NCBI GenBank assembly: GCA_905215395.1
Contig: CAJMQA010000138.1
Coordinates: forward strand, 1 to 8,854
DNA from: an uncultured bacterium
Lineage (GTDB): Bacteria; Bacteroidota; Bacteroidia; Bacteroidales; Marinifilaceae
Length of the DNA stretch: 8,854 bases
Reading direction: 5' to 3'
Part shown: piece by piece, positions 6,021-8,854 of the stretch
Layout of the letters: every line of letters starts with the position of its first letter
Numbering within the stretch: the stretch's first letter is position 1
Program-made: the position numbers and the translations under genes
Notes under the pieces: generated by a model
What the model saw: only the letters and a program-made list of their open reading frames with translations
Told to the model about the DNA's origin: nothing
The model's database searches: none

Positions 6021-6824
6021 ATGAAAAGAGCAATCAGCGGATTGCTATTCGTGGTGATTTTAACAGCTTGTATTTTTATACATCCATACTGTTTTTTTGC
6101 ACTTTTCTTTATCATCAATATCATAGGTATATTGGAATTCAGTCACATGACAGAGCTTATCAATATCCGTATCAATCGTCCGATGTGCCTGATTTGCGGT
6201 TCCCTTCTCTTTACAGCCGGATTTCTGCACAACTATTACGGATACGCAGAAGGTTATCTGTATTTCTTTATAGCCACCTTCGCTCTCGGGATTAGTGAAT
6301 TATACCGGAAACGGACACATGCCTTCCAAAATCTGGCTTTCGGTATTTATGTCCTGTTTTATTTCACCCTTCCCTTCACTCTATTGATCTATCTACCTTA
6401 TATCTGTACGGGGCAGTGGCAACCGGATATTGTGTTTTTTCCATTTTTTCTGGTATGGTTCAACGATACCTTTGCTTATCTGTTCGGTTCAAAATTTGGT
6501 AAACACAAATTATTTCCCCGTATTTCGCCCAAGAAATCCTGGGAAGGAGCTATAGGCGGAGGCATTATGACAATTATAGCCGGTCTGTCAATTGCTCCTT
6601 ATATAGAAGGATTGGATGTGATCAATACAGCAACAATTTCTTTCATAGTTATCTTATTCGGTAGTTTTGGTGACCTGATAGAATCGATGTTCAAGAGATG
6701 TATCGAGATCAAAGACTCAGGTCACATCATGCCAGGACACGGAGGTGTTTTAGACCGGCTGGACTCTATTTTATTCGCTTTGCCAGCCATATTTGTATAT
6801 TTAGCTTTAGTCAGAGGTTTATAA
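6021..6824 (+). CDS. cdsA: Phosphatidate cytidylyltransferase CdsA
   Basis: CdsA converts phosphatidic acid and CTP to CDP-diacylglycerol, the precursor of all bacterial glycerophospholipids, in the inner membrane. The 267-residue chain is very hydrophobic, with several membrane segments, and carries the family core: WFNDTFAYLFGSKFGKHKLF (about 146-165), ISPKKSWEG (168-176) and the CDS signature from Ser222 to Asp248 (ESMFKR, KDSGH, PGHGGVLDRLD). The signature fits well except for Met where Leu, Ile or Phe is usual. I chose the ATG at 6021. A TTG at 6003 would add six residues but overlaps the end of the DUF2007 gene and adds nothing conserved. The gene sits 4 bases after the DUF2007 stop, so the two are probably translationally coupled. 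Confidence 0.96.
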   Translation: MKRAISGLLFVVILTACIFIHPYCFFALFFIINIIGILEFSHMTELINIRINRPMCLICGSLLFTAGFLHNYYGYAEGYLYFFIATFALGISELYRKRTHAFQNLAFGIYVLFYFTLPFTLLIYLPYICTGQWQPDIVFFPFFLVWFNDTFAYLFGSKFGKHKLFPRISPKKSWEGAIGGGIMTIIAGLSIAPYIEGLDVINTATISFIVILFGSFGDLIESMFKRCIEIKDSGHIMPGHGGVLDRLDSILFALPAIFVYLALVRGL

Positions 6825-6863
6825 AATTTTCAAATTCAATTCCAGAATCTCAATTTTATATGA

Positions 6864-6871
6864 TACCTTTG
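6864..6871 (+). promoter_or_regulatory. Possible internal promoter (-7 box) for psd-panB
   Basis: TACCTTTG is an exact match to the Bacteroidota -7 consensus TAnnTTTG, in the 84-base gap between cdsA and psd. It would start transcription near 6878, about 30 bases before the psd ATG. No TTG lies at the expected -33 distance, so the promoter is incomplete by sequence. The long AT-rich gap contrasts with the tight spacing elsewhere and supports some independent expression of psd. Confidence 0.45.
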
Positions 6872-6908
6872 CGACCTGATATCGTATTAAAATTATAAAG
6901 AAAAAAAC

Positions 6909-7565
6909 ATGACTATACATAAGGCTGGTTATATACTATTGTTGAAAATTTTATTAGTAGTGATATTAATAAATCTGGCATCGTTTTATTTTATCCCTAA
7001 CCATACAATTGTCTATACAATCCTGATCGTTACGATCATTATGTATTTGTTTATCGTAAATTTTTTCCGTTTTCCCAACCGCGTTATCATTCAGGATGAC
7101 AATACTATTCTGGCTCCGGCTGACGGAAAGATCGTTGTGATAGAGGAAACTGAAGAACCGGAATATTTCAAAGACCGGAGACTACAGGTTTCTATTTTCA
7201 TGAATATTTTCAACGTACATATCAACTGGTTTCCGGTCAACGGAATCATTAAATATTTCAAATATCACAAGGGAAATTTTGCAGCAGCTTATTTACCGAA
7301 GTCTTCCACTGAGAATGAAAGAACCACCATTGTCATTGAATGCAACAATGGAGAAACTATATTAATGCGTCAGATAGCAGGTGCTATGGCCAAACGGATT
7401 GTATCATATACCCCTATCGGAGGTAAAGCCCGTCAAGATCAGCATGCAGGATTCATCAAATTTGGTTCACGGGTAGACTTGTTTCTTCCTTTGAATACCA
7501 ACATAGAAGTTAAACTGGGCCAGAAAACGACAGGCTCACAAACGATAATCGGAACATTTAAATAA
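6909..7565 (+). CDS. psd: Phosphatidylserine decarboxylase proenzyme
   Basis: Psd decarboxylates phosphatidylserine to phosphatidylethanolamine at the inner membrane. It cuts itself to form a beta chain and an alpha chain whose new N-terminal Ser becomes the pyruvoyl cofactor. The 218-residue protein is the short form common in Bacteroidota. Two hydrophobic segments (about 7-28 and 32-50) anchor it. APADGKI (69-75) holds the expected triad Asp72, FNVHINWFPVNG (101-112) the His104, and IKFGSRVDLFLP (183-194) the cleavage site Gly186-Ser187. All parts needed for self-processing are present, giving a small alpha chain of 32 residues. The start follows an A-rich leader with no Shine-Dalgarno. psd is one base from panB. 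The phosphatidylserine synthase gene, which I recall as a frequent neighbour of psd, is not here. Confidence 0.96.
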   Translation: MTIHKAGYILLLKILLVVILINLASFYFIPNHTIVYTILIVTIIMYLFIVNFFRFPNRVIIQDDNTILAPADGKIVVIEETEEPEYFKDRRLQVSIFMNIFNVHINWFPVNGIIKYFKYHKGNFAAAYLPKSSTENERTTIVIECNNGETILMRQIAGAMAKRIVSYTPIGGKARQDQHAGFIKFGSRVDLFLPLNTNIEVKLGQKTTGSQTIIGTFK

Positions 7566-7566
7566 C

Positions 7567-8382
7567 ATGTCAACACAATCAGCAGTTAAGGTCGTAACCA
7601 CCCACGTTTTATCGGAGATGAAATTAAAGGGTGAAAAAATCAGTATGCTTACAGCATACGATTATTCCATGGCACGTATTGTAGACCAAGCGGGAATAGA
7701 TGTTATTCTGGTGGGTGACTCTGCATCCAATGTCATGGCAGGTAATGAGACCACCCTTCCCATGACCCTGGACCAGATGATCTATCACGGCTCATCGGTT
7801 GTAAAAGGGGTACAACGGGCACTTGTAGTTGTAGACATGCCTTTCGGCAGCTATCAGGGCAACAGTAAAGAAGCCTTACATTCTGCCATCCGCATTATGA
7901 AAGAAACAGCAGCCGACGCCGTTAAGCTGGAAGGAGGAGAAGAAATACTGGAATCAGTGCAAAGGATTTTGTCTGCCGGTATTCCCATCATGGGACATCT
8001 GGGTCTCACTCCACAAAGCATCCATAAATTCGGAACTTATGCTGTTCGGGCCAAAAATGACAAAGAGGCCGAAAAGCTGATCCACGATGCTCACCTTCTG
8101 GAAGAAGCAGGCTGTTTTGCCATTGTACTGGAAAAAGTCCCCGCAGCATTAGCGGCACAGGTAGCCAGAGAAGTGACCATACCCATCATTGGAATCGGAG
8201 CCGGAGGAGGCGTAGATGGTCAGGTACTGGTAATTCACGATATGCTGGGAATCAATCAGGAATTTTCTCCCCGTTTTTTACGTCGTTACCACAATCTCTT
8301 TGCAGAAATGACCGGAGCAGTAAGCAATTATATCGCTGATGTTAAAAGCGGAGATTTTCCCAACGAAAGGGAACAATACTGA
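7567..8382 (+). CDS. panB: 3-methyl-2-oxobutanoate hydroxymethyltransferase PanB
   Basis: PanB is the first committed enzyme of pantothenate (vitamin B5, hence CoA) synthesis. It transfers a hydroxymethyl group from 5,10-methylenetetrahydrofolate to alpha-ketoisovalerate, giving ketopantoate, in the cytoplasm. The 271-residue length is normal. It shows MLTAYDYSMARIVDQAGID (27-45), LVGDSASNVMAG (48-59; Asp51 metal ligand), VVVDMPFGSYQ (87-97; Asp90 metal ligand), VKLEGG (119-124; Lys120 and Glu122), GHLGLTPQ (143-150), VLEKVP (187-192; Glu189, the expected catalytic acid) and IIGIGAGGGVDGQVLV (207-222). Nothing is missing. Its ATG lies one base after the psd stop, so the genes are probably co-translated. 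No other pantothenate gene is in view. Confidence 0.98.
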   Translation: MSTQSAVKVVTTHVLSEMKLKGEKISMLTAYDYSMARIVDQAGIDVILVGDSASNVMAGNETTLPMTLDQMIYHGSSVVKGVQRALVVVDMPFGSYQGNSKEALHSAIRIMKETAADAVKLEGGEEILESVQRILSAGIPIMGHLGLTPQSIHKFGTYAVRAKNDKEAEKLIHDAHLLEEAGCFAIVLEKVPAALAAQVAREVTIPIIGIGAGGGVDGQVLVIHDMLGINQEFSPRFLRRYHNLFAEMTGAVSNYIADVKSGDFPNEREQY

Positions 8383-8403
8383 TAAATATAAAAGAAAATA
8401 CAT

Positions 8404-8854
8404 ATGCTGGAAGTATTATACGAAGATAATCACATCATTGCGGTAAATAAAAAGATCTCGGATATTGTACAGGCTGATAAAACCGGAGATATCCCCCTCA
8501 GCGAGGAGGTAAAAGCTTATATCAAGCAGAAATACAATAAACCGGGCGATGTTTTTCTGGGAGTCCCCCACCGCGTAGACCGTCCTGTCAGTGGTGTCGT
8601 TATCTTCGCACGTACCAGTAAAGCTCTCACCCGGCTGAACAAAATGTTCCAGGAGCATGAGAAAGAGATCACCAAAATCTATTGGGCCATTGTAGGTAAT
8701 CTACCTTCCGAAGACCATGCTGTCTTAACCCATTACCTGGTCCGGGACAGCGAGAAAAATAAATCTTCTGCTCACAACCTGCCTAAATCAGGAGCTAAGT
8801 AAGCAATTCTGGAATACAAACTATTGGGCAGCTCCAATAGATACTATTTGCTGG
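8404..8854 (+). pseudogene. RluA-family pseudouridine synthase, interrupted by an in-frame TAA and cut by the right edge
   Basis: RluA-family enzymes turn specific uridines of rRNA or tRNA into pseudouridine. The frame starts at the ATG at 8404, 21 bases after panB. It shows LYEDNHIIAVNK (5-16), the catalytic motif HRVDRPVSG (56-64) with Asp59, and ARTSKALTRLNKMF (69-82). It stops at TAA 8800-8802 after 132 residues. Past the TAA the same frame stays open to the window edge and reads AILEYKLLGSSNRYYLL, which resembles the conserved beta-strand region just before the family's L-x-TGR-x-HQIR motif. One base change in a Lys, Glu or Gln codon would produce this stop. Relatives are about 220-240 residues, so the truncated product lacks the second half of the catalytic domain and is probably inactive. 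A sequencing error is the main alternative. I cannot assign a specific RNA target. Confidence 0.78.

Noticed and set aside
8383..8403. Terminator or promoter between panB and the RluA-family gene
   Set aside because: The 21 bases are A-rich with no hairpin and no TAnnTTTG box. They look like a simple leader.

Overview
The window reads as a stretch of Bacteroidota chromosome, most likely Bacteroidales. Three things support this: the gene set and protein subtypes (a CCC-motif membrane protein beside a DUF2752 protein, a pRiA4b ORF-3-like protein next to miaA, and the short type of phosphatidylserine decarboxylase); starts that lack a clear Shine-Dalgarno and often sit in A-rich leaders; and promoter-like sequences of the Bacteroidota TTG-N18-20-TAnnTTTG type. 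I cannot name the genus from this sequence.

Layout. A divergent intergenic region (3095-3355) splits the window. To the left, on the minus strand and in transcription order, are an alanine-glyoxylate aminotransferase-like PLP enzyme, a DUF2752 protein, a CCC-motif membrane protein, an acidic-tailed pRiA4b ORF-3-like protein, a strong intrinsic terminator, and then miaA, which runs off the left edge. To the right, on the plus strand, are rsfS, ftsH, a DUF2007 protein, cdsA, a probable internal promoter, psd, panB and an RluA-family pseudouridine synthase. The last gene carries an in-frame TAA and then runs off the right edge.

Function. The right-hand operon joins ribosome silencing (RsfS), membrane-protein quality control (FtsH) and phospholipid synthesis (CdsA makes CDP-diacylglycerol; Psd makes phosphatidylethanolamine), followed by pantothenate synthesis (PanB) and RNA modification. 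The phosphatidylserine synthase that must link CdsA to Psd is not in the window. The left-hand genes are less understood. The small DUF2752 and CCC-motif membrane proteins look like a conserved functional pair, and MiaA is a tRNA A37 prenyltransferase.

Most of the window is housekeeping, and I see no CRISPR array, insertion sequence, prophage, tRNA or rRNA. The most notable signals are the nonsense codon in the RluA-family gene, the cysteine-rich DUF2752/CCC pair, the aspartate-rich tail of the pRiA4b-like protein, and the DUF2007 gene placed between ftsH and cdsA.
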